Below, one piece after another: positions 1 through 9,504 of a stretch of DNA of 57,729 nt (the stretch's first letter is position 1; every line of letters starts with the position of its first letter). The notes under the pieces were generated by a model that worked only from the letters and a program-made list of their open reading frames with translations, made no database searches and had not been told where the DNA came from. This stretch comes from Ga0077530 sp035565975 (GTDB lineage Bacteria > Pseudomonadota > Alphaproteobacteria > Rhizobiales > Hyphomicrobiaceae): NCBI GenBank assembly GCA_035565975.1, contig DATMRT010000100.1:1-57729 (forward strand). Direction: 5' to 3'. Both the position numbers and the translations under genes were made by a program.

Positions 1-113
1 AGGTGGCCGCCATCCTCGCTCAGATAGTCGAGGGCCGCCTCGTACTCGGGTGTGGGACCGAGATAGGAGGGCCACTGGCGCGCGATCGGCCCGGCTGAGA
101 GTTCCTGCGCCAA
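1..113 (-). CDS. N-terminal fragment of an unknown protein (cut by window edge)
   Basis: Read on the minus strand, a TTG at 113-111 opens a stop-free frame that runs off the left edge (37 codons). An AAGGAAC stretch lies about 7 bases upstream and could be a ribosome site. The peptide starts LAQELSAGPIARQWP and contains a TPEYEAALDYL segment, which has the composition of real coding sequence. The frame also stays open upstream of the TTG into the hairpin repeat, so the start is uncertain. It follows pdeM in the same direction after about 140 bases. I do not recognise the family. Confidence 0.35.
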   Translation of the reverse strand, partial: MAQELSAGPIARQWPSYLGPTPEYEAALDYLSEDGGH

Positions 114-132
114 GAGTGTGTTCCTTATTGCT

Positions 133-245
133 CCTTCTCCCGTTCTTACGGGGAGAAGGTCGGGATGAGGGGCGGCACATTTGCTAACGTCCGCGTATGC
201 CGCCGCCCCTCACCCTGGCCCTCTCCCCGCACGCGGGGAGAGGGG
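133..245. repeat. Compound RIME/REP-like intergenic palindrome (two hairpins)
   Basis: There are two hairpins. The first has arms CCTTCTCCC (133-141) and GGGAGAAGG (151-159). The second has CCCTCTCCCCG (219-229) and CGGGGAGAGGG (234-244) around a short loop. A 10-base perfect inverted repeat, GAGGGGCGGC (167-176) and GCCGCCCCTC (202-211), joins them. The layout of two palindromes in about 110 bases, with CTCTCCCCG and GGGATGAGGGG boxes, resembles the mosaic intergenic repeats of Rhizobiales. It lies downstream of the pdeM stop codon. Confidence 0.7.
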
Positions 246-255
246 AAAGAAAGTT

Positions 256-984
256 TCAGTCACCGTATAGCTGGCGGGTGGCGACAGGATAGACGCCTTC
301 CTGCCCGAGCATCCACACCCCGAAGCCGTCATTGCCAAAAAGTGGCAGGAAAGCCGGATCGAGGACGTTGAGCCCGCCCGTGAAGGCGCCGAACGCCGGC
401 AGCACGAGCCGCAGGCGATTGCCGACAAAGCAGGGGCGTCTGAGCGTGTGGCCGTAGAGCGAGAGACGGGCGGCCGGATGCAGGTGGCCAGCGATTTCGT
501 GCGTCGCGTGGCCTTCGGTCGGCAGGTGGACGAGGCGCAGGCCGCCGATCCCGAGCGCATCCGCGACCTCGCCGCCGAGCTGAGCGCCGATGGCAGGATC
601 ATGATTGCCGGTCACCCAGATCCAGCGGCGGTCTTCCTGCAGGATGCGCAGGGCGGCGAGATCACCGGCGGCGATGCGTTCGCCCGCGTCGCGGTCATGG
701 AAACTGTCGCCGAGCGCGACGACGACCTCGGGATTGTACCGTTCGATGGCGACCGCAAGGCGCTCCAGCGTTTCGCGGGTATCGTAGGGTGGCAGCAGCG
801 TGCCGCGCACGGCATGAGCCGAGGCCTTTTCCAGGTGCAGATCGGCGACGATGAGCGCACGCTCGCCTGGCCAGTAGAGTGCGCCCGACATGTCGGCGAG
901 AAGCTGCTTGCCGCAGATCGACAGCATCTGCGCGGCGGCATCACTCATGCGCGCCCGCTCCGGGCTCAATGCGAGAACGCTCAT
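256..984 (-). CDS. pdeM: Ligase-associated DNA damage response endonuclease PdeM
   Basis: This is a metallophosphoesterase of 242 residues. The dinuclear-metal motifs are visible: DLH at 48-50, GDSFHD at about 92-97, GNHD at about 126-129, and later HEIAGHLHP and YGHTLRRP. The family is a nuclease/phosphoesterase encoded beside an Lhr-type helicase and, usually, an ATP-dependent ligase and an exonuclease, and it is thought to act in DNA end repair. The first ATG is preceded by GGAGGCCCG, which fixes the start. It lies 19 bases after the helicase stop, so the two are probably co-transcribed. No ligase or exonuclease gene is visible nearby. Confidence 0.9.
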   Translation of the reverse strand: MSVLALSPERARMSDAAAQMLSICGKQLLADMSGALYWPGERALIVADLHLEKASAHAVRGTLLPPYDTRETLERLAVAIERYNPEVVVALGDSFHDRDAGERIAAGDLAALRILQEDRRWIWVTGNHDPAIGAQLGGEVADALGIGGLRLVHLPTEGHATHEIAGHLHPAARLSLYGHTLRRPCFVGNRLRLVLPAFGAFTGGLNVLDPAFLPLFGNDGFGVWMLGQEGVYPVATRQLYGD

Positions 985-1003
985 CGGGCCTCCAGGCTTC
1001 CGG

Positions 1004-3613
1004 TCAGCTTCCAGGTTCCGCGGCTTCGGCGATCAGCTCTTCGGCCGCCTCCTTGAGCAGGGCTTCCGCCGAGGCGCCATGAACCGATTCGCGGCCGAGT
1101 TCGACGATCAGCGGCACGGCCAGGGGCGACACCCGATCAAGCGCACTATGCCTGATTCTCCCCCTAATTCGCGCCAGGAAGCCGGCGAGGCGCCCGATAT
1201 CCAGGAGGCCGGTCGCCGCATCGGCATAGGCGGCCTCGAGCAGAATGTGGTGGGGGTCGTGGCGGCGCAATACGTCATAAATGAGGTTGGTCGAGACCGA
1301 GAGCTGGCGGCTGTTCTTCTTGTGGCGGGGGGCGCGGCGCTCGACGAGGCCGGCAATGACGGCGCATGAGCGGAACGTGCGGCGCATGAGGCTCGTCTCG
1401 GCGAGCCAGGCTTCGAGGTCGTCGCCGAGCATGTCCTCGTCGAGAAGATCGGCGAGGTCGAGTTCACCATCGGCCAGCATGCGGCCGATATCGCGGGCGG
1501 CCCAAACCGAAAGCGCGTAGTCGTTGGCGACGAAGCCGAGCGGCAACGCGCCCGCGCGGTGAAGGCGGCGCGTCAGCAGCATCCCGAGCGTCTGGTGCGC
1601 AATGCGCCCCTCGAAGGGATAGATCGCGAGATAGTGCCGGCCACTTCGTGGGAAGGTCTCGACCAGCACTTCGTCGGCGGCGGGGATCGTCGAAACGCTC
1701 TGCTGGATCTCGAGCCAGTGGGCAACGGATGTCGGCAGGCTCTTCCAGTGCGCGGGATCGGCGAGCATCTGGCGGACGCGTTCGGCGAGGTGCGTCGAGA
1801 GGGGGAACTTGCCGCCCGGATAGCTCGGCACTTTGGGGTCCTTGGCATTGGAGCGCGAGACGAGCAGTTCCTCGTCGGTCAGGCCTTCCATGCGCAGGAT
1901 GTAGCCCGCGAAGGCAAAAGTATCCCCGGGGCTCAGCTCGGCGGCAAAATCCTCGTCGATCTCGCCGAGCATACGCCCCCCCATCAGGCTTTGCGCGGAG
2001 CCGGGACGCCGCCGCCGCGCGCCGATCATGCGGACCTTGAGGAGCGGCTTCTCGACGATGGTGCCGACGTTCATGCGGTACTGCTGGGCAAAGCTCGGAT
2101 GCGTGAGCCGCCAGCGGCCCTCACTGTCCGGTTTCAGGCGTGCGAAGCGCTCGTATTGGCGGAGCGCATAGCCGCCGGTCGCGACGAAATCGACGACGCG
2201 ATCGAAGTCGGCCCGCGAGAGATCCGCGTAAGGGAGTGCCGTGCGCACCTCGGCGTGGAGCGCGTCGGCGTGAAAAGGGCCGGCGCACGCCATGCCGAGC
2301 ACGTGCTGCGCGAGAACGTCCATGGCGCCCTTGCGACGGATCACGGCATCCTGCTCGCCGGCGATCGCCGCTTCGAGCGCGGCGCGGCATTCGAGCACTT
2401 CGAAGCGATTCGCCGGCACGAGGATGGCGCTCGATGGCTCGTCGAGGCGGTGATTGGCACGGCCGATGCGCTGGATGAGGCGGGAAGCGCCCTTCGGCGC
2501 GCCGAGATGAATGACGAGATCGACATCGCCCCAGTCGATGCCGAGGTCGAGCGTCGAGGTCGCGACGACCGCGCGCAGCGTGCCGCGCGCCATGGCGGCC
2601 TCGACCTTGCGGCGCTGGCCGACATCGAGCGAGCCATGATGGAGAGCAATGGGCAGGCTGTCGGTGTTCGCTTTCCAAAGCTCCTGGAACATAAGCTCGG
2701 CCTGCATGCGCGTGTTGACGAACAGCAGCGTGAGGCGGTGGCGGGCAATGGCGGCGAGGACGTCGGGCACGGCATAGCGCGCGGTATGGCTCGCGATCGG
2801 CATGCCGCCTTCGGTCTCGAGAATGGCGATCTCGGGTTTGGCGCCACCTTCGACGGTGACGAGATCGGCAAGGTCGATGGTGCTGTCGGGAGTCGTCTGC
2901 GGTGTGAGCCAGGCACGTAGCTCGCTCGGATGGGCGACGGTCGCGGAAAGACCGATCGACATGAGGTGCGGTGCGAGCGTCCTGAGGCGTGCGACATCGA
3001 GCGCGAGGAGGTCGCCGCGTTTGGAAGGGGCGAGGGCGTGCAGCTCGTCGAGGATCAGCGTGTCGAGATCGCCGAAGATGTAGCCTGCATCCGGACTTGC
3101 AAGCAGCAGCGCGAGCTGCTCGGGTGTCGTGAGCAGGATCTCGGGCGGGCTCAGGCGCTGGCGCTGGCGTTTGCTCGGTGGCGTATCGCCGGTGCGCGTC
3201 TCGACGCGGATGTCGAGGCTCATCTCGGCGATCGGCGTGAGCAGGTTGCGGGCGATATCGACGGCGAGGGCTTTGAGCGGCGAGATGTAGAGCGTGCGCA
3301 GGCCCGAGGCGCGGGCCGGCTGATCGCGGTTCGCGTGCAGCGAGACGAGGCTCGGCAGGAAACCCGCGAGCGTCTTGCCGGCGCCGGTCGGCGCGATGAG
3401 GAGCGTCGAACGGCGCACCTCGGCCTGCGTGAGCAGCGCGAGCTGGTGTGGGCGTGGTTGCCAGCCCTTGGCCCTGAACCACCCGGCGAACGGCTCCGGC
3501 AGAGCGACGGCGGGCGCGGCTCGCTTGCGCGAGGCCGTTGCAGTCAGAGGTTTGGCTTTCGTGCTCGATTTGGTTCGCGCCGGCATGGGCGCGAGCTTAG
3601 CACGCCGAGGCAT
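1004..3613 (-). CDS. Ligase-associated DNA damage response DEXH-box helicase (Lhr family)
   Basis: This is a superfamily 2 helicase of 869 residues. The Walker A motif APTGAGKT is at residues 74-81 and the DEXH motif DELH at 189-192. They are followed by a helicase C domain with an ATSTLDLGIDWG segment and QRIGRANHR, then the long C-terminal region typical of Lhr proteins. The length fits the ligase-associated branch (about 800-870 residues) rather than the 1500-residue E. coli Lhr. It is an ATP-dependent DNA or RNA:DNA translocase, paired with PdeM downstream. The start is ambiguous: ATGs at 3613 and 3586 both lack a clear ribosome site. Confidence 0.92.
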   Translation of the reverse strand: MPRRAKLAPMPARTKSSTKAKPLTATASRKRAAPAVALPEPFAGWFRAKGWQPRPHQLALLTQAEVRRSTLLIAPTGAGKTLAGFLPSLVSLHANRDQPARASGLRTLYISPLKALAVDIARNLLTPIAEMSLDIRVETRTGDTPPSKRQRQRLSPPEILLTTPEQLALLLASPDAGYIFGDLDTLILDELHALAPSKRGDLLALDVARLRTLAPHLMSIGLSATVAHPSELRAWLTPQTTPDSTIDLADLVTVEGGAKPEIAILETEGGMPIASHTARYAVPDVLAAIARHRLTLLFVNTRMQAELMFQELWKANTDSLPIALHHGSLDVGQRRKVEAAMARGTLRAVVATSTLDLGIDWGDVDLVIHLGAPKGASRLIQRIGRANHRLDEPSSAILVPANRFEVLECRAALEAAIAGEQDAVIRRKGAMDVLAQHVLGMACAGPFHADALHAEVRTALPYADLSRADFDRVVDFVATGGYALRQYERFARLKPDSEGRWRLTHPSFAQQYRMNVGTIVEKPLLKVRMIGARRRRPGSAQSLMGGRMLGEIDEDFAAELSPGDTFAFAGYILRMEGLTDEELLVSRSNAKDPKVPSYPGGKFPLSTHLAERVRQMLADPAHWKSLPTSVAHWLEIQQSVSTIPAADEVLVETFPRSGRHYLAIYPFEGRIAHQTLGMLLTRRLHRAGALPLGFVANDYALSVWAARDIGRMLADGELDLADLLDEDMLGDDLEAWLAETSLMRRTFRSCAVIAGLVERRAPRHKKNSRQLSVSTNLIYDVLRRHDPHHILLEAAYADAATGLLDIGRLAGFLARIRGRIRHSALDRVSPLAVPLIVELGRESVHGASAEALLKEAAEELIAEAAEPGS

Positions 3614-3650
3614 GTTCGAATTGCGACGATCGGCGGGCTGGACGGCTCGG

Positions 3651-4553
3651 CTAGCCCTTCATCTTGGGGTCGAGCCAGTCGCGGAGGCTGTCGCCGAAGA
3701 GGTTGAAGGCGAACACCGCGAGCGTGATGGCGATGCCCGGGAACAGGATCATCCAGGGCGCGGCCTTGTAGAAGTCGGCCGAGGCGCCGGAGAGCATGAG
3801 GCCCCAGGCCGGTGTCGGCTCGGTGACGCCGAGGCCGAGGAAGGAGAGGCTTGCCTCGAGCAGGATGGCCTGGGCGATGAACGCCGTTACCATGACGAGA
3901 TAGGGCGCGACGATGTTGGGCGTGATGTGGCGCAGAATGATGCGGGCATGGCTGTAGCCCGCGGCGCGGGCGGCATCGATATAGGGCATCTGCACGATCG
4001 AGAGCGTCGAAGAGCGGGCGATGCGGGCCATCTTGGGCACCATCGGGAAGGCGATGGCGACGATGAGGTTCATGTCGACGCCGAGTACGGCCCACTTACC
4101 GAGCACCGCCACGACGACCATCGCGAGGATGATGATCGGGAATGCCAGCATGATGTCGACGATGCGCTGGATGATGTTGTCGATGCGGCCGCCGAAGTAG
4201 CCGGAGGTGGCGCCGATCAGCGCGCCGGCCGTGCATCCGAGGAAGGCGGAGAGAATGCCGACCGCCATGGCCGTGCGCGCGCCGTAGACGAGGCGCGAGA
4301 AGACATCACGTCCGTATTGGTCGGTGCCCATGGGATGCTCGGCGCTCGGCGCGGCGAGCATGGCGGCGAAGTCGATCTCTTCCGGGTGGAAAGGGGAGAT
4401 CCAGTAGGCGCCGATGGCCAGCACGAAATAGAGGAGGATGATCAGAAAGCCGATGAAGCCGAGCGGCTGCTGGCGGATGAAATGGAGGACAGGGTTGGGG
4501 CGGCGCGGCCGGGCCTGCGCGGCGGTCGTGGGGGTGAGGGCGACGTCGGCCAT
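3651..4553 (-). CDS. ABC transporter permease, DppC/GsiD type
   Basis: This is an inner-membrane permease of 300 residues with about six transmembrane helices. It has an N-terminal OppC-type segment (HFIRQQPLGFIGFL, residues 24-37) and a cytoplasmic EAA-like loop (AARAAGYSHARIILRH) that docks the ATPase. DppC-type subunits pair with a DppB-type subunit to import di- or oligopeptides, or related small compounds. Its ATG lies 15 bases after the dppB-like stop, and it is the last gene of the transporter operon. Substrate specificity cannot be read from it. Confidence 0.9.
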   Translation of the reverse strand: MADVALTPTTAAQARPRRPNPVLHFIRQQPLGFIGFLIILLYFVLAIGAYWISPFHPEEIDFAAMLAAPSAEHPMGTDQYGRDVFSRLVYGARTAMAVGILSAFLGCTAGALIGATSGYFGGRIDNIIQRIVDIMLAFPIIILAMVVVAVLGKWAVLGVDMNLIVAIAFPMVPKMARIARSSTLSIVQMPYIDAARAAGYSHARIILRHITPNIVAPYLVMVTAFIAQAILLEASLSFLGLGVTEPTPAWGLMLSGASADFYKAAPWMILFPGIAITLAVFAFNLFGDSLRDWLDPKMKG

Positions 4554-4568
4554 GATGGGGCCTCCCGA

Positions 4569-5522
4569 TCAGCTCAGGCGAATGCGCGGATCGAGCCATG
4601 CATACAGCAGGTCGACCACGAGATTGACGAGAATGAAGATCACCGCGATCAACAGCACGAGACCTTGGATCAGCGTGAAGTCGCCGCGGGTCGTCGCATC
4701 GACGAACAGCTTGCCGATACCGTTGATGTTGAAGACCTGCTCGGTGACGACGAGACCGCCGATGAGGAAGGCGAACTCGAGCCCGATGACGGTGACGACC
4801 GGCAGCATGGCATTGCGCATGGCATGGCGGCGCGTGATGATGCGGCGGAAGACGCCTTTTGCGCGCGCCGTGCGGATGTAGTCCTCGCGCATGACCTCGA
4901 GCAGCGCGGAGCGCATCATGCGGGTCGCGACAGCGGCGTAGCGATAGCCGACGGAAAGCGCGGGCCAGAAGAGCGCCGCGAGATTGGCCACGGGGTTCTC
5001 GAAGATCGAGACATAGCCGATCTGCGGCAGCCATCCGAAGATCGTGATGAGGCTGAGCACGATGATCATGCCGAGCCAGAAGCTCGGGATGGCAAGCCCC
5101 GAGACGGCGACGACGCGCACCGTGTAGTCGATCCACGTATCGCGATAGAGCGCGGATATGGTGCCGAGCGGTATGGCAATCAGTACGGCTATGAGCGTCG
5201 CCATGATGGCGATCTGCAGCGAGACCGGAAAGCGCAGCGCGATCTCGTTGACGACCTCGTCACCCGTCCAGAGCGATTTGCCGAGATCGAAGTGGGCGAG
5301 GCCCCACATGTAGTCGGCGAACTGGTGGGCGAGGGACTTGTCGAGGCCGAGGCGCTTGCGCTCGGCGATGATGGCATCCTCGCTGACCGCGACACCGTCG
5401 GCGCGCAGCTTCACGACGACGACGTCGCCCGGCATGACGCGAATAAGGAAGAAGACGGCGACGGCCACCCCGAGCAGCGACGGGATGACGAGCAGCAGGC
5501 GCCTGATGACGTACCCGGTCAT
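4569..5522 (-). CDS. ABC transporter permease, DppB/GsiC type
   Basis: This is a polytopic permease of 317 residues. It opens with the family signature MTGYVIRRLLLVIPSLLGV (first helix and OppB/DppB N-terminal motif) and has an EAA loop around residues 207-222 (YIRTARAKGVFRRIITRR). Its partner is the DppC-type subunit encoded next. It is separated from the upstream solute-binding-protein gene by about 86 bases containing a CTCTCCCCG hairpin, which may let the binding protein accumulate above the membrane subunits (inference). Confidence 0.9.
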   Translation of the reverse strand: MTGYVIRRLLLVIPSLLGVAVAVFFLIRVMPGDVVVVKLRADGVAVSEDAIIAERKRLGLDKSLAHQFADYMWGLAHFDLGKSLWTGDEVVNEIALRFPVSLQIAIMATLIAVLIAIPLGTISALYRDTWIDYTVRVVAVSGLAIPSFWLGMIIVLSLITIFGWLPQIGYVSIFENPVANLAALFWPALSVGYRYAAVATRMMRSALLEVMREDYIRTARAKGVFRRIITRRHAMRNAMLPVVTVIGLEFAFLIGGLVVTEQVFNINGIGKLFVDATTRGDFTLIQGLVLLIAVIFILVNLVVDLLYAWLDPRIRLS

Positions 5523-5557
5523 GAGAGTCCAATGTCGCAGTAAGGAGCGAACTTCTT

Positions 5558-5583
5558 CCTCTCCCCGTAAGAACGGGGAGAGG
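5558..5583. repeat. CTCTCCCCG-type intergenic hairpin inside the ABC operon
   Basis: A perfect 10-base inverted repeat, CCTCTCCCCG and CGGGGAGAGG, surrounds the loop TAAGAA. It belongs to the same family as the repeats at 133-245 and 18181-18288. It lies between the binding-protein gene and the first permease gene. REP-type hairpins at this position in transporter operons commonly protect the upstream mRNA segment. There is no T-run, so it is not a standard terminator. Confidence 0.75.
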
Positions 5584-5608
5584 GGACTAAAGGGTCGCCG
5601 CGAGCAAC

Positions 5609-7189
5609 CTATTCGTCGAGCCAGACGTGCGTGAGCTGCTGCCCGGTGAAGTGGCTCGGCGTCAGCTCCCAGCCCTTCACCTTCGCATTGTTCACGACAA
5701 TCCTCTGATACCAGAGAAGCGGTATGTTGTAGGCTTGGTTCAGCGTGTACTTCTCAAGCTCATTGACGACCTTGAGGCGGGCCACCGGATCGGTCATGCC
5801 GGCCTGCTGGCTGTACATGGTGTCGATCTTGGTATCCGTGTGCCGTGAGTAGGCGATCGCCGATACTTTCTTGCTGAGCAGCGTATTGAACTGTGCGTTC
5901 GGGTCGTCCGTGAAGTCGGAGATGTTCTGCACGCACACATCGAAGTTGCCGCTCTCCATGCCGTCGTACCAGAGCTTCGTCTCGACCTGCACGTGCTCGG
6001 TCTCGACGCCGATGCGACGCCACTGGTCGATGGCGAAAATGCCGGCCGGCGTGAAGGGCTGCGCGATCGTGCGGTTGAGCAGCTTGACCTTCAGGTTCGT
6101 GACGCCGGCTTCCTTGAGGAGCCGCTTTGCCTCCTCGCGCGACTTGTTGATGTCCGGCCAGAAGCCCGGAATCTTCTTCAGCTCCTCATCGGAGATCGAG
6201 TAGGGCGAGCCGGGCCGGAAGACGCCGCTCACGCCTTTGATCAGCGAGACCTTGCCGAGGCTCTGTGAGCCGCCCCAGCGGTCGATGGCGAGAGTGAGAG
6301 CCTGGCGGACCCGCACGTCGTCGAACGGCTTATGCTCGGTATTGAACGAGAGCAGGATGTTGGTCACCCACGGACCTTCGTGGACGGTGACCTTGTCCTT
6401 CATCGCAGCGACGAGCTGATCGCGCTCCTGGGGCGTCCGGCCGCGGAACTCGGCATCGAACTGACCGCCCTGCATGCCGGCAACGACCGCGGTGCCGCGC
6501 ACGAAGAAGATGCGGTAGCCGTCGAGATAGGGCCGCGGCTTGTCCCAGTAGTCCTCGAAGCGCGTCGCGGTCCAGTGTGAGCCCTTGACGTACTCGACGA
6601 ACTTGAAGGCGCCGGTGCCCATGACTTCCTTCGAGGGATAGGTCGGATCTTTGGCGAGCTTGGCGGCGCTATAGACGCAATTGAAGGGCGAACCGAAATG
6701 CAGAAGCATCGAGGCATTGGGCTGCTTGAGCTTGAAGACGACCGTGTAGTCGTCCGGCGTCGTGATTTCCTTGATGTCCTGATGGACGGCCTTGCGCGAG
6801 GAGACGACACCCTCAGGCGGGTTCACGATGCGCTCGTAGGTTGCCTTGATGTCCGCGGATGAGAATGGCGAACCGTCATGCCACTTCACGCCGCGGCGCA
6901 GCTTGAATGTGTAGGTCAGGCCATCGGGCGAGATCTCCCAGGACTCGGCGAGGTCACCCTCGATCCTCGATTTGTCGTGCGGCCCGACAATTTTAAGCAG
7001 GGTCGAGTACTGCGGCACGACGGGGTGGATCATCGCGAATGTCGTGGTGCCGTGACAGTCGGTGGTGGGTGGCTCGGCGACCACGGCGAACTTCAGAATG
7101 CCGCCGCGCTTAGGTGTTTGTGCTGCGGCGGGAGCGGCAACTAGCGCGGCCGCACCCAAGGCTAAGGCGAACTTCATCGCACGTATCAT
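5609..7189 (-). CDS. ABC transporter substrate-binding protein (SBP family 5, peptide type)
   Basis: This is a 526-residue periplasmic binding protein. It has a Sec signal peptide (about residues 1-23, ending APAAAQ) and the family 5 hallmarks: a LAESWEISPDGLTYTF-like segment, FKLRRGVKWHDG, and VRQALTLAIDR. It captures the substrate for the two permeases and the fused ATPase. Family 5 members bind di/oligopeptides, nickel, glutathione or opines, so the ligand is open. GGAGGAAGCGAAAC precedes the ATG. It is probably the most highly expressed gene of the operon, given the hairpin after it. Confidence 0.93.
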   Translation of the reverse strand: MIRAMKFALALGAAALVAAPAAAQTPKRGGILKFAVVAEPPTTDCHGTTTFAMIHPVVPQYSTLLKIVGPHDKSRIEGDLAESWEISPDGLTYTFKLRRGVKWHDGSPFSSADIKATYERIVNPPEGVVSSRKAVHQDIKEITTPDDYTVVFKLKQPNASMLLHFGSPFNCVYSAAKLAKDPTYPSKEVMGTGAFKFVEYVKGSHWTATRFEDYWDKPRPYLDGYRIFFVRGTAVVAGMQGGQFDAEFRGRTPQERDQLVAAMKDKVTVHEGPWVTNILLSFNTEHKPFDDVRVRQALTLAIDRWGGSQSLGKVSLIKGVSGVFRPGSPYSISDEELKKIPGFWPDINKSREEAKRLLKEAGVTNLKVKLLNRTIAQPFTPAGIFAIDQWRRIGVETEHVQVETKLWYDGMESGNFDVCVQNISDFTDDPNAQFNTLLSKKVSAIAYSRHTDTKIDTMYSQQAGMTDPVARLKVVNELEKYTLNQAYNIPLLWYQRIVVNNAKVKGWELTPSHFTGQQLTHVWLDE

Positions 7190-7259
7190 GTTTCGCTTCC
7201 TCCACTTCGTTGTTGTCTCATTGCCGCGCTTCTTTGTGAGCGTCGTATAGGGGCGCCGG

Positions 7260-9350
7260 TCAGGCGTGAATGCAGGCGACGGTATGGCCCTCCAATAGCT
7301 CGCGGGTTTCAGGGACAGCCTGCTTGCACTCGGCTGTCGCCTTGGGGCAGCGCGGATGAAAGACGCAGCCCGGCGGCGGGTTCAGCGGGCTCGGCAACTC
7401 GCCCTTTATGATGGTACGTGGCCGGGTCCGTTCGATGACGGGGTCGGGAACCGGTGCCGCGGCGAGGAGCGCCTGCGTGTAGGGATGCCTGGGATTGGCG
7501 AAGAGCTCGTCCGAGGCGGCGAGCTCGACAATGCGGCCGAGATACATGACGGCGACGCGATTGGAGATGTGGCGGACGACAGCAAGATCGTGCGCGATGA
7601 AGAGGTAGGTCAGCCCGAGCTCGCGCTGGAGGTGCTCGAGCAGGTTGATCACCTGGCCCTGGATCGACACGTCGAGCGCGGAGACGGCCTCGTCGCAGAC
7701 GATGACCTCCGGCTCCACGGCGAGTGCGCGCGCAATACCGACGCGCTGGCGCTGGCCGCCGGAAAGCTCGTGCGGATAGCGCAGCGCCATATAGGGAAAG
7801 AGCCCGACGAGATTGAGAAGCTCGGCGATGCGGTCGGGGATCCTGGCCTTCGGCACGAGATTGTGGACGCGCATGGGCTCGCCGATGATCTGGCCGACGG
7901 TCATGCGCGGATTGAGTGAGGAATACGGATCCTGGAAGATCACCTGCATCCGCTTGCGCACGCCCATCATCTCGGATCGCGAGAGCGTGGCGAGGTCCGT
8001 GCCGGCGAACAGGATCTCGCCGCCTGTCGGGTCGTCAAGGCGCAGCACGAGGCGGCCGAGCGTGGATTTCCCACAGCCCGACTCGCCGACGAGGCCGAGC
8101 GTTTCGCCCGGCATGATGTGCAGCGAGACGTCGTTGACGGCTTTGACGTAGCGCGCGGGGCCGCGCAGGAGGCCACCGCCGACAGGAAAGAACTTCGACG
8201 TGTGGTCCATGCAGAGGATGGCATCTCCGCTATCGCCCGCAATGGGCACTGGCGGAGCTGCGCCATCCTGTTGCGTGGTCGAATCGAGCGCGTCGATCTC
8301 GCCGGCGCGGAAACATGCCGCGAAATGGCCCGCCTCCACCTCGTCGAGGGGCGGAACGTCGGCGCAGGCGTCGATCGCGTAGCGGCAGCGTGGCCTGAAG
8401 CGGCATCCTTCAGGCGGATCGAGCAGGTTCGGCGGCGCGCCTTCGATGGTCGCAAGCTGGCTGGCGCGGCCGCGGTCGAGGCGCGGCACGGCGGCGAGGA
8501 GACCGCGTGCATAGGGGTGGATCGGTTGCCCGAAGACCGCCGCGGCAGGGCCGGTCTCGATCAGCCGCGCGGCGTACATGACGTTCACGCGGTCGGCATA
8601 GCGCGCGACGATGCCGAGGTTGTGCGTGATGATGATGACGGCGATGCCGAGGCGCCGCGAGAGATCCTTCATCAATTCGAGGATCTGGGCCTGAATGGTC
8701 ACGTCGAGCGCGGTCGTCGGCTCGTCGGCGATGAGCAGTTTGGGATTGCACGCAAGACCGATCGCGATCATCACGCGCTGACGCATGCCGCCTGAAAGCT
8801 GATGCGGGTATTGCTCGAGCCGGCTTTCGGGATCGGTGATCCCGACGAGCGTCAGGAGCTCGACGGCGCGCTTGCGGGCATCGTCGTCGCCCATATCGAG
8901 ATGCATCGTGAGCGGTTCCATGATCTGCAATCCGATGGTCAGCACCGGATTGAGCGAGGTCATGGGCTCCTGGAAGATCATGGAGATCTCGCGCCCGCGG
9001 ATGCGGCGCATTTCCTCCTCGTCGAGATCGAGCAGCTCGCGCCCCTCGAAGCGCACCGAGCCGTCGATGATGCGCGCGGTGTTTGGTGGCAGAAGTTGCA
9101 TCACGGCGAGCGCGGAGACCGACTTTCCGGAGCCCGACTCGCCGACAATGGCCACGATCTCGCCGGGCTCGACGGCGTAGCTCAAGCCTTCGACGGCGCG
9201 GACGGTGCCGTTCTCGGTGACGAAATGAACGTGGAGGTTCTCGATGGCGAGAAGCGGGGCGGCGGGCGCAGGAGGACGGGACACGCGCTCGGTGACTTCC
9301 GGCTGGCTGCCCGCGGCCTTCGCGACTTCGTCTTGCAACGTCGCCCCCAT
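7260..9350 (-). CDS. Fused double ATP-binding protein of a peptide-type ABC importer (DppD-DppF / GsiA-like)
   Basis: This 696-residue protein contains two complete nucleotide-binding domains. The N-terminal half has Walker A GESGSGKS, signature LSGGMRQR and Walker B LLIADEPTTALD. The C-terminal half has GESGCGKS, LSGGQRQR and VIVCDEAVSALD. Each half ends in an OppD/F C-terminal domain with a Cys cluster (CRFRPRC; CVFHPRC). Both catalytic glutamates are present, so both sites look active. The fusion matches GsiA-type glutathione/peptide importers. It is the first gene of the transporter block. The ATG lacks a strong ribosome site, so a start within the poorly conserved first 30 residues is possible. 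Confidence 0.92.
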   Translation of the reverse strand: MGATLQDEVAKAAGSQPEVTERVSRPPAPAAPLLAIENLHVHFVTENGTVRAVEGLSYAVEPGEIVAIVGESGSGKSVSALAVMQLLPPNTARIIDGSVRFEGRELLDLDEEEMRRIRGREISMIFQEPMTSLNPVLTIGLQIMEPLTMHLDMGDDDARKRAVELLTLVGITDPESRLEQYPHQLSGGMRQRVMIAIGLACNPKLLIADEPTTALDVTIQAQILELMKDLSRRLGIAVIIITHNLGIVARYADRVNVMYAARLIETGPAAAVFGQPIHPYARGLLAAVPRLDRGRASQLATIEGAPPNLLDPPEGCRFRPRCRYAIDACADVPPLDEVEAGHFAACFRAGEIDALDSTTQQDGAAPPVPIAGDSGDAILCMDHTSKFFPVGGGLLRGPARYVKAVNDVSLHIMPGETLGLVGESGCGKSTLGRLVLRLDDPTGGEILFAGTDLATLSRSEMMGVRKRMQVIFQDPYSSLNPRMTVGQIIGEPMRVHNLVPKARIPDRIAELLNLVGLFPYMALRYPHELSGGQRQRVGIARALAVEPEVIVCDEAVSALDVSIQGQVINLLEHLQRELGLTYLFIAHDLAVVRHISNRVAVMYLGRIVELAASDELFANPRHPYTQALLAAAPVPDPVIERTRPRTIIKGELPSPLNPPPGCVFHPRCPKATAECKQAVPETRELLEGHTVACIHA

Positions 9351-9504
9351 GCCGGTCCATGGTCGGCGCGCCGGGCACCGCCGTAACTAAGTCCGAACTA
9401 TTGTGGGCGATCACCCGATGGCGTTCAAGCGTCCCGTCGAGTCTATTTCTCCCGCATTGCAGCAAGTTCAGCAGGCCGACATTGTCATCGGGCGCAACGC
9501 ACAA

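Noticed and set aside
3375..5543. Open reading frame of 722 codons on the plus strand
   Set aside because: It is antisense to the helicase end and both permease genes, rich in Arg/Glu/Asp/His as expected for the mirror frame of GC-rich coding DNA, and has no recognisable domain.
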